64,000 nt of DNA from Brevipalpus yothersi (taxonomy: Eukaryota > Arthropoda > Arachnida > Trombidiformes > Tenuipalpidae), in assembly GCA_003956705.1 (NCBI GenBank), contig QZCP01000778.1:115332-179331 (forward strand), written 5' to 3'. Positions 21,910-34,727 of the stretch are shown here, piece by piece (position 1 is the first letter of the stretch; every line of letters begins with the position of its first letter). A program made the position numbers and the translations under genes. The notes beneath the pieces were generated by a model. It had not been told where the DNA came from and did not search any database. It saw only the letters and a program-made list of their open reading frames with translations.

Positions 21910-23358
21910 ATGAACCTTGCGAGAGGAAGCGATGAAGGTAGAAATTATTTATACGTTGGATTCAATCAAGATTCAACGTCACTCAGTGTGGGCACCAGAT
22001 CTGGCCTCCGGTTGATAAGTTTTGTGTCTACAGATGAATTGAAAATGATCACAGGCTGTCCAAATGAGGAAATATTTATCGCTGAGCGGTGTTTTTCAAC
22101 CTCTATTGTGGGATACGTTTCACTATCATCACCTCGTAAATTGTGTTTTTTGCATGTGGAAAAGAAAAAATTAGTAGTTGATCCAAGGTGCTATAGTAAT
22201 TCCATTTTGGCCGTCAAAATGAATCGAAAGCGGATTATTGTTGTTCTTGAAGATATTATATACATTCACGGTGGCCTTGCTGGCGAATTTATGAGTGATT
22301 TACATCGAATTAAGCCAACACCATTGAATAAAAATGGCCTCTGTGCTCTATCGCCCAGTGAAGATAGTTGTTTAATGGCTTATCCAGGAGGTCCAAAAAC
22401 TGGTGAAGTCATCATATACGATTGTCTCAATTTGCAAGACAAAATGGTCATCAATGCTCACGATAATCCTTTGGCAGCCTTGGCTTTTGATTATGATGGC
22501 CACAAAATTGCAACCGCATCGGAAAAAGGAACTATACTGAGAGTTCATTCAGTGATGGATGGAAATTGTTTATATGAATTTAGACGCAGTTTTACGCGTT
22601 GTGCAGATATTTATTCGTTATCATTTGGCTTCAATTCGCCGTTTCTCTGTGCTTCCAGTAATACTGAGACAATACATATCTTCAAATTGGATAATCTTCC
22701 ACCAGACGGTTCACGAGTGAAAGACGATGTATCATCACAAAGCTGGATTAATTATTTGGGACATGCTTCTGAAAATTATTTGCCAACAAACATATCGAAA
22801 GTATTCAACCAGTGTCGCTCTTTTGCATACGCTCGTTTACCATTGAAAAATTTGGAAACTGTGTGTACAATTACCGTTATTGATGACAAGCTTCGATTGC
22901 TAGTAGCCTCTGCCGATGGTTATTTATATATATATGATCTGAATATCAGCGAAGGAGGTGAATGCAATCTGATACGTCAACATCAATTGGATGAGATACC
23001 TCCAAACTCACCTCAAGAGAAGCGACCAGGTTGGACTGCGACTACTTGACCTTACTCGTTGATTGCCTGCCCATACTAATAAATGCCACTTTTCATATGA
23101 TCAAATGAAAGTGAAGTACTAATTCGATATTTTTCTCTTTCTTTCTTTCTCTCTCTATCTCTTTTCTTCTGTCTACTTTCATTTTCTATTTCTTTCTCTC
23201 TCCTCTTCTTCTATCGTTTTTGTTTTTTTTAATTTCACTTTCCTCTAGCAATGAGCTATGCTGCCGCTGTTCGAGGCATTGACCGGATTGCTCCTGTAGC
23301 CAGTGTTGGTAGTGGAAAAGAATCATCACCAGTTTCCACACCTTCTGACATCGTATGA
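21910..23358 (+). CDS. WIPI2: PROPPIN autophagy WD-repeat protein, WIPI2/Atg18a type
   Basis: Coding exons are 21910-23029 and 23249-23358 (219-bp intron, phase 1), giving 409 residues. If the intron is retained, the frame ends at 23049 with 379 residues. The start MNLARGS matches the WIPI2 N-terminus, and an acceptor precedes it directly. Family blocks are visible in order: FNQDSTSLSVGTRSG near 20-32, APRKL-like SPRKL near 76, HDNPLAALAFD near 184-194, TASEKGT near 203-208, SSNTETIHIFKL near 250, and SADGYLYIYDL. This seven-bladed propeller binds PI3P on forming autophagosomes and recruits the ATG16L1 complex. The lipid-binding FRRG motif reads FRRS (residues 224-227). The last exon reads MSYAAAVRG and ends in DIV. 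The identification is firm; assignment to the WIPI2 rather than the WIPI1 branch is likely. Confidence 0.92.
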
Positions 23359-23392
23359 TAATCATTTTTCCTCTCTCATATGTGTGTGTGTG

Positions 23393-23411
23393 AATAAAAA
23401 CAGTAAATAAA
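23393..23411 (+). terminator. Two poly(A) signals of the WIPI2-like gene
   Basis: AATAAA at 23393 and again at 23406, 35-50 bp after the stop codon of the spliced form. This supports the second coding exon. Confidence 0.65.
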
Positions 23412-24100
23412 GTATCAACCAGCCGAAGGTGTATAGATGTATAAATATTGGGGAGGAATAGAGTTTTTCCGATCATCTCATAAAGAAGGAGAAAAAAAAA
23501 GTTTCGCCCCCTTCGAAACGATAAAAATAGAGAGATATTTTCCCATATTAATAGGCTGATATTGTTCAAATAATATAAATATAGTTTTCATAATCGTCAA
23601 AAACAAGTAAAAAACTCATTTTTTTGTGCCACACATTAACCAAATGAATGACGGCGAACATCAGTATTTATATATAAATATATATATATGTGTCAAACTG
23701 TTTTCTATGGAATTTTATCTCCCTCTCTCTCTTTTTCACGAGATTCCATGGATATTCAGAGCAGTTTATTCATAACCTTTGATTCTTTATTCACTCTTTT
23801 GCCATATTGAACAAAAATTGAATATTGATTATATACCTATTGATAAGACGTATCCGTTCTTTAACTAATTAAACAAATGCTACGCAGATCTCAACAACCT
23901 TGACAGCGCGCCTGACTACCGTCTTGATCAAAGCGCGGGAATGATTAAACTGGATGAAATGAATAGAATTTAAATGAATTTTCTCGACATTATGACACCA
24001 ATACTTGACTTGGACATGCAAGCGTAGAAAGAACGACCAAGTTATGGTTTTACCAGATGATGAGATTACAGGATTGAATTAGTATTGCTTGATATCAGAA
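23412..24100. other. Intergenic between WIPI2-like and MOZART2-like genes
   Basis: AT-rich with a short TATATA stretch near 23675. The two flanking genes converge here and no additional gene is seen. Confidence 0.5.
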
Positions 24101-24685
24101 TTACGGTCCTCTCTCCTCGCCAGAAATCTCTTTTCCTTTTGGAACTGGGAAAATTGGAGATGCTTCCATACTGTTCATCGGACTTGATTTTGCTTTCAAT
24201 TCAGCTTTCCGTCGAACCTTATTGGCTTTCATTAATGCCAAAAATCGTTTGAAATACTTTGTAGATTTATGGAAATTGGATAAAAACACGAAAATCGCCT
24301 CTGGACATACTCCAGCACGTAGTAGGTCTAAAATTACACTAATTAAAAAAATAGAGAGAGAAAAAGATAAAGAGTCAGAAAAAAGTCACAAAAATCACAA
24401 CAGTGAATATTACACACAATATTCTAGAATTCTAGAATCGATCGTAAAATCGATATTCCTTCCACCTTCTTGCATTATGGAGCCATTTTTATTGGTCAAC
24501 TGTCCACCCCACTAATACATTTTAACTTACCAAAATAATTCATAATCCATCTCAATATTTGCAGATACCACTAATTGATACAATTGAGAATTAATAGTCT
24601 CCTTATTTTCTCGATCATTTAAGCGATTTGTTGTAGCTTCATCATTCAAATCAAGAGGGCTCAAAGTGGCGGTTGGTATAGACAT
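24101..24685 (-). CDS. MZT2: Mitotic-spindle organising protein 2-like (MOZART2)
   Basis: Minus-strand exons 24685-24531 and 24338-24101, with a 192-bp phase-2 intron (TTTG/GTAAGT donor, AATTAG acceptor), give 130 residues. The start is MSIPTATLSP; the longer upstream extension has no ATG. Residues about 36-75 match the MOZART domain: LYQLVVSANIEMDYELF followed by LDLLRAGVCPEAIFVFL. By eye this fits MOZART2 (LYELAQAA...DP..F..LVDLL...V.P.AVF.ML) better than MOZART1, although the GVCPEA segment also resembles MOZART1. These small proteins bind GCP N-termini in the gamma-tubulin ring complex and help place it at centrosomes. The tail is basic and low-complexity, as usual. The gene is head-to-head with CNOT3. 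Family assignment rests on pattern only. Confidence 0.7.
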
Positions 24686-25429
24686 GGTGATGAGTAGAAG
24701 TGATGCAGATACACGCACACTGTTGATAATAATCCAATCTCTATCGGAATGCAATCACAATGACACCAAAGGTAATCTTAACGAATCATAGAATACTTAC
24801 AAACAATCAATTTAAATCAAATTAAAATGTTGACAGTTAAATACATGTACACACACACGCAGTAACCAGGTAAGCGTTTACTTTTTAAGCGAAGCATTTT
24901 TTGTTTTCAAAAGCTTAACCTTTACGCGCTACTCATTTTGATTGGCTATCACACAAACTCCGCCCACTGTTTGACTCAGTATGAGAAAAATAAGGCGGAG
25001 TTTATCTATTATTCACTATAATACACACTTATCATGGCCACTTAAAAATGGCCTACAGATGTCACTACTGATGGCTGTGTAAAGTATGGTTGTCAAGGTC
25101 ACGCAATTGTAATCATCACCTTTACTTTCCCCAAAGTAGGTGTCGACCCCCACAAGTAAACGATTTTGTATGGTTGATAAGGTGTGTTATATAGCCTCTA
25201 TATCGGAAAGTTGAGTTTCTCATAAGCTTGAAGCTCAATACACAGCAGCAGCAATAGTAAAGCAAATTTTGCTTAGCAAAAATAGTCTTATACGAGTGAA
25301 AACATTAAGCAAGCAGCAGCAAGTAGAGAAAAATTTAACTAGAAAGTGAATGTATAAATTTATTGTTAACTATATTAATTGTGATTCTGTGAGTGATCAA
25401 TACATCCATGTATCTTTTACATCATAGCC
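24686..25429. promoter_or_regulatory. Bidirectional promoter between MZT2-like and CNOT3
   Basis: The two start codons lie 745 bp apart on opposite strands. The interval holds an inverted CCAAT box (GATTGGCT, 24940-24947), a GC-box-like CTCCGCCC, an AP-1-like TGACTCA (24972-24978) and the inverted repeat listed separately. A TATATAG near 25188 lies on the CNOT3 side, and AGC-rich DNA follows it. Confidence 0.5.
24955..25003. repeat. Inverted repeat AAACTCCGCC ... GGCGGAGTTT
   Basis: Perfect 10-bp arms at 24955-24964 and 24994-25003 are separated by 29 bp containing TGACTCA. The arms contain GC-box cores in opposite orientations, which suits a bidirectional promoter. Confidence 0.75.
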
Positions 25430-28400
25430 ATGGCGGATAGAAGAAAATTGCAAGGTATAAATGGTGTACATAATCATGATTGAATGATTGTAAGAACAGG
25501 ATGGTGAAGAGAGAGAGAAAGAAGAGAGAGAGTAGAAAGTGTATAAAAGCTCTTTTTGCTTGGTCTTTCTCTCTCTTCTCTGTGCCTCTGTCTTTCTTTC
25601 TTTCTTTTTCTCTCTCTATCTTTCTCTCTTTTACATTTACCTTTCTTTTTGCCTATTCAGGTCTGTGAAAGATATATTCTAGGCTCTTCTCTTGGTCTTT
25701 AAATTGATACTGATTTGTATACACAAACATAGCATCATCACTTGATTAGCACAAAGAGTTTCAAGTCTCATCTTTCTCTCTTCTCTTTCTTCTCTTTCTC
25801 TCTCTCTCTCTTTCAACACTGAAGCAATCGATCCACTCGAAATATATACATACATTGAATCTAGATTTAAGATTGATTATATTTTCTTATTCAATACAAG
25901 GCAGGCCTGCAAGAAATTGTGTTCCAAATTAATTTAATCTCTTTGCTTATTCCGTTGTAGATAGGTAAATCTGTGGACTTACACTCAATAGATCTTGTCT
26001 CTATTTTTGATCAACCAGAATAACAATAACAAATGCATTGCAATTAGAGATGAATCTTACACAAGTCACGCAAGCTTCTTTCTTTACACTCATCTGCCAT
26101 CATCTTTGATCTGATAGTCCAGTCAATCTTAATTGTAATTGATCTTTTTAGACCTATTTCTGATGTGTTCATCGAAACTTCAGCTGTGAATTACACATGT
26201 TTCTATCAGCAAATGCATATTTCATTGACAAGTAATGATAACTTTAGTGATCTAACCTTATTCATCACCATAAATGAACTGAGCTCACATCCTTCCTTTC
26301 TTTTGTGAATCAAATTGAAATTCAGAATCTACATACTGGTCTTAGAATGCATACAATCATGATGGAATTATTGGAGATGACAAATGACTAATATGATCTG
26401 TTTTGTTTCCTCTTTGATACAGGCGAGATTGAAAGGTGCCACAAAAAAGTACAAGAAGGAGTGGAGACTTTTGAAGATCTCTGGCAAAAGGCTCACAATG
26501 CCCCAAACACGAATCAGAAAGAGAAATATGAAGCCGATCTCAAGAAAGAAATCAAGAAACTACAGGTTGCCTCTCATTGAAAGCCTTTCATTTCTCTTCC
26601 TTCCATTCTTCACTTCATACGCTTTGTTCCTCTTCCCCTTCTTCTTCGTTCTTCACGCTCCAACTTATAGTATCTTGTTATGTACACGAGTGTTTCCAGC
26701 TTTTAATCCTCATCAAACTCTCCACAATCACACAATCAGCATATTGGATGGAAATTCAAGAGTTTCAATTAGCATGATTCTGCTCAAAATAGAGTACATC
26801 ATAAAAGAATGCACTCAATCATCATAGTGTCTACTTGATTCAGTATCTACAACGCCAATCAGCCATCAGTGATATTTCAAACACACACATACACAAACAT
26901 ACATGAAAAGAATGAAAAGAGCAGTGAATTTGTGCTTTAAGAACGATAATTCAACCTGTGTTACGCTTCAGTTCTCGTTCTCTGTCATCACAGAGTGTGA
27001 ATCTCTCTCTCTCTCTCTTTCTCTCTGGAATCAATTGCTCACTTGATATTGTGCTCTTTGAATTATTCAATTGCTGAATGTGATCCTCTTCATCATTTAC
27101 CTGCTTATTGATACCCTGATTATGCATGTGATTCATACGTATGAAAATGCAGTCTGTGCTAGTGTGATTTGTCTCTGCAAACTCTGTTTTATCTCCAAGA
27201 AAAATATCTTCCTCAATCACTTGTAAACAGGAAAATTGAGTGAAAAAGATTGTACAAAATTGTACAAGAAACAAGATACTATGCCCCTGTGATATTCCTC
27301 CTAATTATCATCTATCCTTTCTTGATTGAAAATTTCTCTCACTGACCGTTTGTTGTGTTCTTATTTTACAGCGGCTTCGAGATCAGATTAAGACATGGAT
27401 TGCATCCAGTGAAATCAAGGATAAAAGATTACTGCTTGATGATAGAAAATTAATAGAAACTCAAATGGAAAGGTTTAAAGTTTTGGAAAGGGAAACAAAA
27501 ACAAAAGCTTACTCGAAAGAAGGGCTTGGAGCGGCGCAAAAACTTGATCCAGCCCAGAGAGAAAAAGATGAGATAATCAATTGGATGTCAGATTCAATAG
27601 GTTCTCTCAAAATACAAATCGATCAATTCGAGTCTGAGATAGAAGTTCTCATGGCTGCTCTTAAGAAGAAAAAGAATGATAAAGAAAAATTAGAACGTCA
27701 CGAGGAGTTAAAAAGTTGGTTAGAAAAACATCGTTATCACATAAATCAACTAGAAACTTTAATGAGAATGTTGGATAATAGCACTGTGGAAGTGGACCAG
27801 ATTAAGAAAATTAAGGACGATGTTGAATATTATATTGAATCCTCTCAAGATCCAGATTTCGAAGAGAACGAATATCTGTATGAAGATATCGCTGAATTAG
27901 ATGACATGCAAGAGTATCTAGCAAAAAGTCGTGCAGCTACTCTTGCAAATCATACATCATCATTTGATAGTGGAACAACAAAGAATTCATCTAACGCCAC
28001 CGGCGATGAAGAGGGAAGCAATTCGGTTCATTCATATACCCCCACATCGAGATCAAGTTCACCAGCTCCTAGTCCAGGGTTGACAAATCATTCCAAAGGA
28101 GCAGCAGATATATCTGCAACCAACACCAACAGCACCACCTCAAATGCTATTTGTACAACTGTGAATAACTCCACAAGCAACACTAATATAATTAATAGTA
28201 ATAATGGTATAAGTTCATCTTCCTCATCTTCATCGGGGCATACAGCGAATGTCAAATCTTCAACCTCTGTTTCTCAATCTATGTGGACAACATCTTCCTC
28301 CGCCTCCTCTTTTTCCTCCGTTACTTGCTCGACGACAACAACAACATCCTCCTCCTCTCTTTCTTCGGGCAAGATTGGATCATTGTCTCAGCAATTAAAT

Positions 28401-28501
28401 AGTGTGCCAGGAGCTATCTCTTCGAGCTCTACGGCCACTTCTAACACCTTTGTGACACATTCTGAAAATCTGGAGAAGCTATCAAGTAAGACAATTTTCT
28501 T

Positions 28502-28585
<84 letters not shown>

Positions 28586-30835
28586 CTCTCTGTTCATGAT
28601 TTGTTGAAGATTACACATACACAAAAACTTTCTTACCATGATGCTCCCATTATAATGCTTTCCCTCTGTCGTTGTTTTGTTCTCTCTATCTTGATCAAAG
28701 CGTTCTGCTCCCTCAGCTCTGTGTGTGTGTGTATGTATTGTGAGTAAATCACCTAATCCAATCATTCTTCTCCCATATCAGATATCAATGTTTTCAGCAC
28801 CTCAAACGCCGCTTCAATCAACACCTTAGGAGCATCTACAGCGTCCCCAGTGTCATCTTCAACAGTGACCTCTTCATCATTCAGCCCAGGCTCGCCTGTG
28901 AATCGCAAGGGTCCATCCACACTTTATGCGTCTGCTGTAGCAGCCGTGCAACGGTGGAGAGATCAACACAACTCTCAAATTAATGACAATTCTGTGAATT
29001 TGAACGATAATTCGACCGATAACAACATCGTCAATAGAAATGCGTCCTCTCCTCCCAACTTGAATCAATCATCTCAGTCTAGCTCTTCTAATATCATGTC
29101 TAATCTAACATCTTCGGCAACGTCGTCATCAATCCTAGATTCTAACTTAAAACAAGTCCAATTGAATAACATCAACAACAATCCTTTGAGTCAAATCCAT
29201 TCGATATCATCTTCATCTTTTCTCGGATCAATGTCGAATGCCACTACAACAGCGGCACTCTACAGCATTGCCGCTGCTGCGACAGGGGCACAAACAACTT
29301 CAACCCCATCACTCTCCTCCTTAGCCTCTAGTGCATGGACACAAGGTCCAGTGCCGGGAATGCGAAATCAATTGCCTTCCCAGCAGCAGCCCGTCAGTCA
29401 GAACAATTCAATCCTGATGAATGGACCTTCTAATCCAGTAAGCTCGACTGCCAAAATGCCTCCGTCCCATACTCACTCTCTGGCCTCAAGTGGACCACCG
29501 CAACAGTCAACAACAACAAATCTATCCGGACAAAGTGGGCAGAGTATGGGCTCTAATTCAGCTCCCACTCTCAATCAATTAACATCTATGTCTTTAAAAT
29601 CAGCAGCTCAGCAGGCAGTAGCAAATGCTGGCCTAGAGTCACAGATAAACTCTAAAAATGAACGTGGCTCATCATCTTCAGGTTCAACCAATATATTTGA
29701 TACTGGCACAACACCATCGTTATCCGCTGTAAACACTCATACAATCAACGTTAATAATATCAACACCAGTAATGTGTCCTCTGTACCATCTTCAACATCA
29801 GTGATAGGTTTATTAAGTGGAAACAAGTCGATGGCCATGCCATCAGTTGTGTCCTCGTCCTCAGTATCAAACTTGACCTCTTCTGTGTCTGCGGGTGGTG
29901 TAAGTTCTCCTTCGAATATGAGTGTTCACTCTTCAGAAGCTCATATTCCACCTTTGTTAGGAGTAGCCCCTTTGGGGCCTGTAAAATTACCTCAACAATG
30001 TATCTATCAACTTCATATGTTGGAGGCTGCTTGTAGACACACAATTCATCCGATCGATTCCCAGAGGTTAAGGTAAAGTTTACTTTTTTTCGAATGTTTA
30101 CATAAGTTTCATTGCTTTATCACCACCATTCAAGTGAAAAATCTTCCCCATTCTCTCCCTCTCTGTCTTTCTCTATCTCTCTCATCTTTTCACTTTCTCT
30201 TACATTCCGTTCTGATAGTAACTCACCATCATTTTTGTTGTTTATCCTTTCACAGGTTGTATTTGCCACCTAATCCTTGCCCGACACCATCTTATTATCC
30301 ACAACAAGCGCTGCCTCATTGTGACTCTGTAGACTTCTTTCATAGGCTCTCTACAGAAACACTGTTCTTCATTTTCTATTTTATGGAGGTAAACTTTTTA
30401 CATTTATCATTTTTGCTTACAAACTTTCATGAAAAAATTTCAACTTCTATCATATGTTACTCTTACTCTCTCACACTCTGAATAACCATCCACCATGCAC
30501 ATATTAATCATCTTATCTATGATTGCATCAGGGTACGAAGGCACAGTATCTGGCAGCTAAAGCTTTGAAAAAACAATCATGGCGTTTCCACACAAAATAC
30601 ATGATGTGGTTTCAGAGGCATGAGGAACCTAAAACGATCACAGACGAATTTGAGCAGGTTGGATTCATCATTTTTGCATTGTTGTCCTATTAGCTGACAC
30701 TTTCTTTTGCTTTCTCTCTTCCTCTTTTTCCATCAGGGCACTTACGTTTACTTCGATTTTGAGAAGTGGGGCCAGCGTAAAAAGGAGCAATTCACTTTCG
30801 AGTACCGGTATTTAGAGGACCGTGAACTCAATTAG
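25430..30835 (+). CDS. CNOT3: CCR4-NOT complex subunit 3
   Basis: Seven coding exons: 25430-25454, 26423-26565, 27372-28485, 28782-30072, 30256-30388, 30532-30657 and 30737-30835, all GT-AG with matching phases. They total 976 residues, longer than the roughly 750 of vertebrate CNOT3. The start MADRRKLQGEIERC and the block QKEKYEADLKKEIKKLQ are diagnostic of the NOT3/NOT5 coiled-coil N-terminal domain (1 to about 230). Residues about 240-810 form a Ser/Thr/Asn-rich linker that accounts for the extra length. The C-terminal NOT box (about 815-976) includes PLGPV, NPCPTP, RLSTETLFFIFYFMEGTKAQYLAAKALKKQSW (in pieces) and FEYRYLEDR. In the cytoplasm CNOT3 pairs with CNOT2 on the CNOT1 scaffold to drive deadenylation and mRNA decay, and it reads slow decoding at ribosomes. 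It is divergently paired with the MOZART2-like gene. Identification is essentially certain. Confidence 0.97.
28498..28584. repeat. (CT)n plus (CTTT)n microsatellite in CNOT3 intron 3
   Basis: About 60 bp of CT followed by four CTTT units, beginning 13 bp after the donor of intron 3. Pyrimidines are on the sense strand. Confidence 0.95.
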
Positions 30836-32264
30836 TTCAACATCAAACAAAATCCATTATATGTATAAGAATTGCTGAGAGAGTAATGATATCGGCGACG
30901 CATAGAGTAAAGAGCCTTTTAACTATCCACACAAATTGTCTCTAACTCTCTTCTCAATAAGATTATTGTCCATCCAAGAGCTGTTTTCCAGTAGCCAACC
31001 GTCTTTTTTGGAGCGAAAAAAAAATTTGGAGCTCATAACTCTGATCCGAGTGGCCATGGTACTTAAGCCTCCCATTCAAATAGACAAATGTGACATGTCG
31101 ATGGAGAGCGAAATAGACTTCAGGAGTAGAGATTTTTTCGAAAAGTCATGTGAAACCAATGGCGTCAGCAATCATCTTGAGCTCGTGCGACCACTTGCCA
31201 GCTCATTCTCGCTTGCAGCGTTCTCATCAAAAGTGTTGAATCTTTACTGTTCTTCAATTTTTCTAGCTGTTTGGTTCAATTTTAGTTTTTGAACAAGGAA
31301 GGGAATCGTTCCCTTCATTGAGATTAATCACGCTCGAACCATGATCATTTCCTGACAGTAAGTCTTGGGATTGATCGGTTCACTATCCTGTTTCCTCGAG
31401 TATTTAAGTCATTATTTTCTACTCGTCAGGAATCCTGATTCTCTGTCTCACCTACCTGTATTGATTTCATGATCAGGTATTCCTCTTTAATATACTAAAA
31501 TTGTTTTGCTAAACAGATATAACCGGCTCCATCCTATTCAATCAAAATTTATGATATGAATCCAGTGCTAACATGGAAACGCGATTAATTGGTTCGATTT
31601 TCATTACTTGAAAAAAAAGAGCCAAAATTTTCGTACATACTTCGCTTGGATGATATTGGGTGACATCTACAATCAACTGATAGTGATGTTTTTTTGGCAT
31701 CAACGGGCGCTTCTTGGTAGATTCACTAGATGTCATACTGGGTATTATTATTGTACAGATCAATTGATCGATAGAGAAAAAAGTTGTCAAAATCGGAAGC
31801 ACCAAGAGAACTTCATGGTGGATGCTTCTGGAATACAAAATTAGGCTAATTTTTAAATTTTTGAAAAATTTAAGACTTTTTTGATATTTTCTCACAAAAT
31901 CTTACTAGCTTCCGAATTGATCAGCGAAATGATTAGCGAATCGCATTTATTGGTCAAAATTGAAAAATTGGGCTTCCGAAACAGTGGCGATACTTCGTAA
32001 AAATTAGAAGAAAAAAATATTCTTGCATGTTTAATTGAGTGAAAAAACCCTCGAATTATGTGTGTATGTGAATATCGAAGAAGCGAGATGTTGATAAGCG
32101 TGAAAGAAGAATGAGTTAGTGAGGAAAGAATCGGCCTTGTAATGATTGTTATTTTGAATGGATGAAAAGAATGTGTTTGCCAGAAGACATTAGCTCTTCA
32201 TGGCTATCATCATCATGAATGCTAGGGATAGAGGTGGTGGTGGCGGTGGCGAGAAGGGGGTGGT

Positions 32265-32267
<3 letters not shown>

Positions 32268-32333
<66 letters not shown>
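32268..32333. repeat. (GA)n microsatellite
   Basis: Uninterrupted GA tract of about 65 bp. Confidence 0.95.
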
Positions 32334-32336
<3 letters not shown>

Positions 32337-33166
32337 AAACAGGTAGAAAAGGAAATGGGCTCCATGGCGTAGTAGTGTAGATATTGTAGGTAGAGAGGAG
32401 GAATCGTTTGCACATCAATATTTATGAGGTTTCCATTGTTTAGGGAATGTGTATGCATGTCTATAGGAGGAGAACAACAAGGGACATGAATACATTTATC
32501 TTCTCTTTTTTCTCTCTCTCCTCCTTTCGCTTCTCACCTCTTCTATAGGCTCTCACATCACTTCACTTCTTGTCCTTAGCCGCAGAAATTCGAGAGCGCA
32601 GGAAAGTGTGCTTACCGGAGCTTTGAATTTTGATATCGCTTACTATCATCATCAACGATTCATTTTCGTGATCATCTCATTGATTTACTTTGATTTGGAA
32701 AATCTCGAGTTTATTATGGAAAGTTCATGGAACAAGATTAGTTTTTTTGATCGCGGTATATCTCAATCGATTGGCACAAATGGACCAATTGATGATGGAC
32801 AAAGGTTGATAAGATTAAAGCATAACTTTGACTGAATTACCAATGCTGAACGATGGATTGAAAGAAAATAAAAATGCAAATTGTTCTCTGAGTTTTGTTT
32901 TAACTTGAATGTCTTGGAGGATTGGAATGCTAGGCAAATCCTGTAGCGTATAGCCAGCATCTGAACGCTATCATGAATAGCTACAATCTTTATTATGGAA
33001 AGGCTGAAATTGAGATTGGTTTTCTGGTAAACCATGTTTGAAGGGGTAAATATTAGAGATCGCTTTTGATTGAGCTCATCACGATGCTCTCGATTGAAGA
33101 GATCCAAAGGAAACCTCGATTCGGAGAAAACTGGATAGAGGTGAAAAAACAGAGGAAGAGAAAGAA

Positions 33167-33302
33167 ACTGAAAAAGAAAGAAAGCAAGAAAGAGAGAAAG
33201 AGAGAAAGAGAGAAAGAGAGAAAGAGAGAAAGAGAGAAAGAGAGAAAGAGAGAAAGAGAGAAAGAGAGAAAGAGAGAAAAGAGAGAAAGAGAGAAAAGAA
33301 AA
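33167..33302. repeat. (GAGAAA)n-like purine microsatellite
   Basis: Near-perfect tandem AGAGAAAG units on the plus strand over about 135 bp. A sister tract at 33376-33480 uses the hexamer GAGAAA. Both give long Lys/Glu/Arg or Ser/Leu/Phe frames that are not genes. Confidence 0.93.
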
Positions 33303-33375
33303 AGAGAAAAAGTTTTCATGCGTGCAGGATGGAAGAGACATTCAGTGTTGATGATTGGACGATGGGAGACAATCA

Positions 33376-33480
33376 AGAGAGAGAGAAAGAAAAAAAGAAA
33401 GAGGAAGAGAGAGAGAAAGAGAAAGAGAAAGAGAAAGAGAAAGAGAAAGAGAAAGAGAGAGAGAAAGAGAGAGAAAGAGA
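33376..33480. repeat. (GAGAAA)n purine microsatellite
   Basis: Second tract of the same kind, separated from the first by about 75 bp of unique sequence. Confidence 0.93.
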
Positions 33481-34727
33481 CTGGCGTCATTCGAATCGAT
33501 ATGATCTGAATGCGAAAAAGCAAACTCTAACCATTCGATAGACTCCTCCTTCATCTTTCCGAGTACTGCATCCATCCATTCACCTCCAGCCTATGTGAAG
33601 TTTGCAATTGTACCATTGAAATGGTTGACTGTAGAGCTATTCATGTCCACTATCATCCACCTCCTTCGCTTCTTTGCTTCTACACCTCATCATTACCTCC
33701 TCCTTTTTCCCATTCGCATCAGGATGATACAAGTACAGCTCAATAATTCCTCATCATTTCTCTTCTTCCTATTGGATGTTACGCGCATCTCCTCAAACGC
33801 TCCGTGAGTCTAGACCTATAAGGCACCTCGTCCATCCCAGCATCTCTCGAAACCTCTTGTACTTGTGAACATCGATCAGCCTCCTCCACAAACCTTCAGC
33901 ATCTTGTGTGTGTGTATGTGTTTTTTTCTCTCTGTGAGATCATCTCATCGTTTCAATCATCCCGATGTTTCATTCATCTTGAATAACTTTCAAGTAAGTT
34001 GGTGATGCTCTAACTTTTTGATATTGAGTACACTGTAGTCTTGAGCTCGATGCTTGAAGTGTTGCATCTTGAAAGCATCATCCATGATGATGCTATCCTA
34101 TATCGATATTCTCATCCTCATAATTTCCTGAGTTTGAAATTAGAAGGCTATTTTTGTTGTTGTTCATATAAATGATCAAATATTCCAATGATTACAAGAG
34201 AGTATGTCTCCAAAAGAGATGGTCTGAGCAAATCAAAATAGTTCAAAAACTAGTTAATTTTGACTATGATTCATGGTCAAATTTTCTGAAAGTTTGCGCC
34301 CATTTCTAAGTGTTGATTTTCTGACTGGGAGATACATGTACTTTATTGAAGAATTTCACCTAAGTTTCAGTTCAGACAGTTTATAATAGTTATCTGATCA
34401 TCAACGGTCTCCTCTGATTTCCCATATCGAAAGAGGTATCCTTTCATATTATTTATTGCCAATTCCAAAATTCCTTTTCAACCTCATTGTTGCCTAGTTT
34501 CTCAACAAAACCTCAGTCTAACAGTTTGGTGAATTTCCTCATCTCTTTCATAACTTTCTGTTCCTACTCAAAAACATCCTAGTTCTATACTAAATTTGGA
34601 AGAATTTTCTGAAAAACTATCGCGTTCGGGGAAATACTTTTGGGATGCTGAGTTGAATTTTCTCTTCAAAACTATAGTGAAAAGCCCGAGGATGAAGCAA
34701 TATATAAATGACTAGCTCAGCTTACCT

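Noticed and set aside
26951..27274. 107-residue minus-strand frame in CNOT3 intron 2
   Set aside because: No family resemblance, and it contains a CT-tract-derived RKRERERF stretch; likely chance.
32763..33575. Several long frames rich in Ser/Leu/Phe or Lys/Glu/Arg
   Set aside because: Produced by the GAGAAA purine repeats; no unique sequence with coding character.
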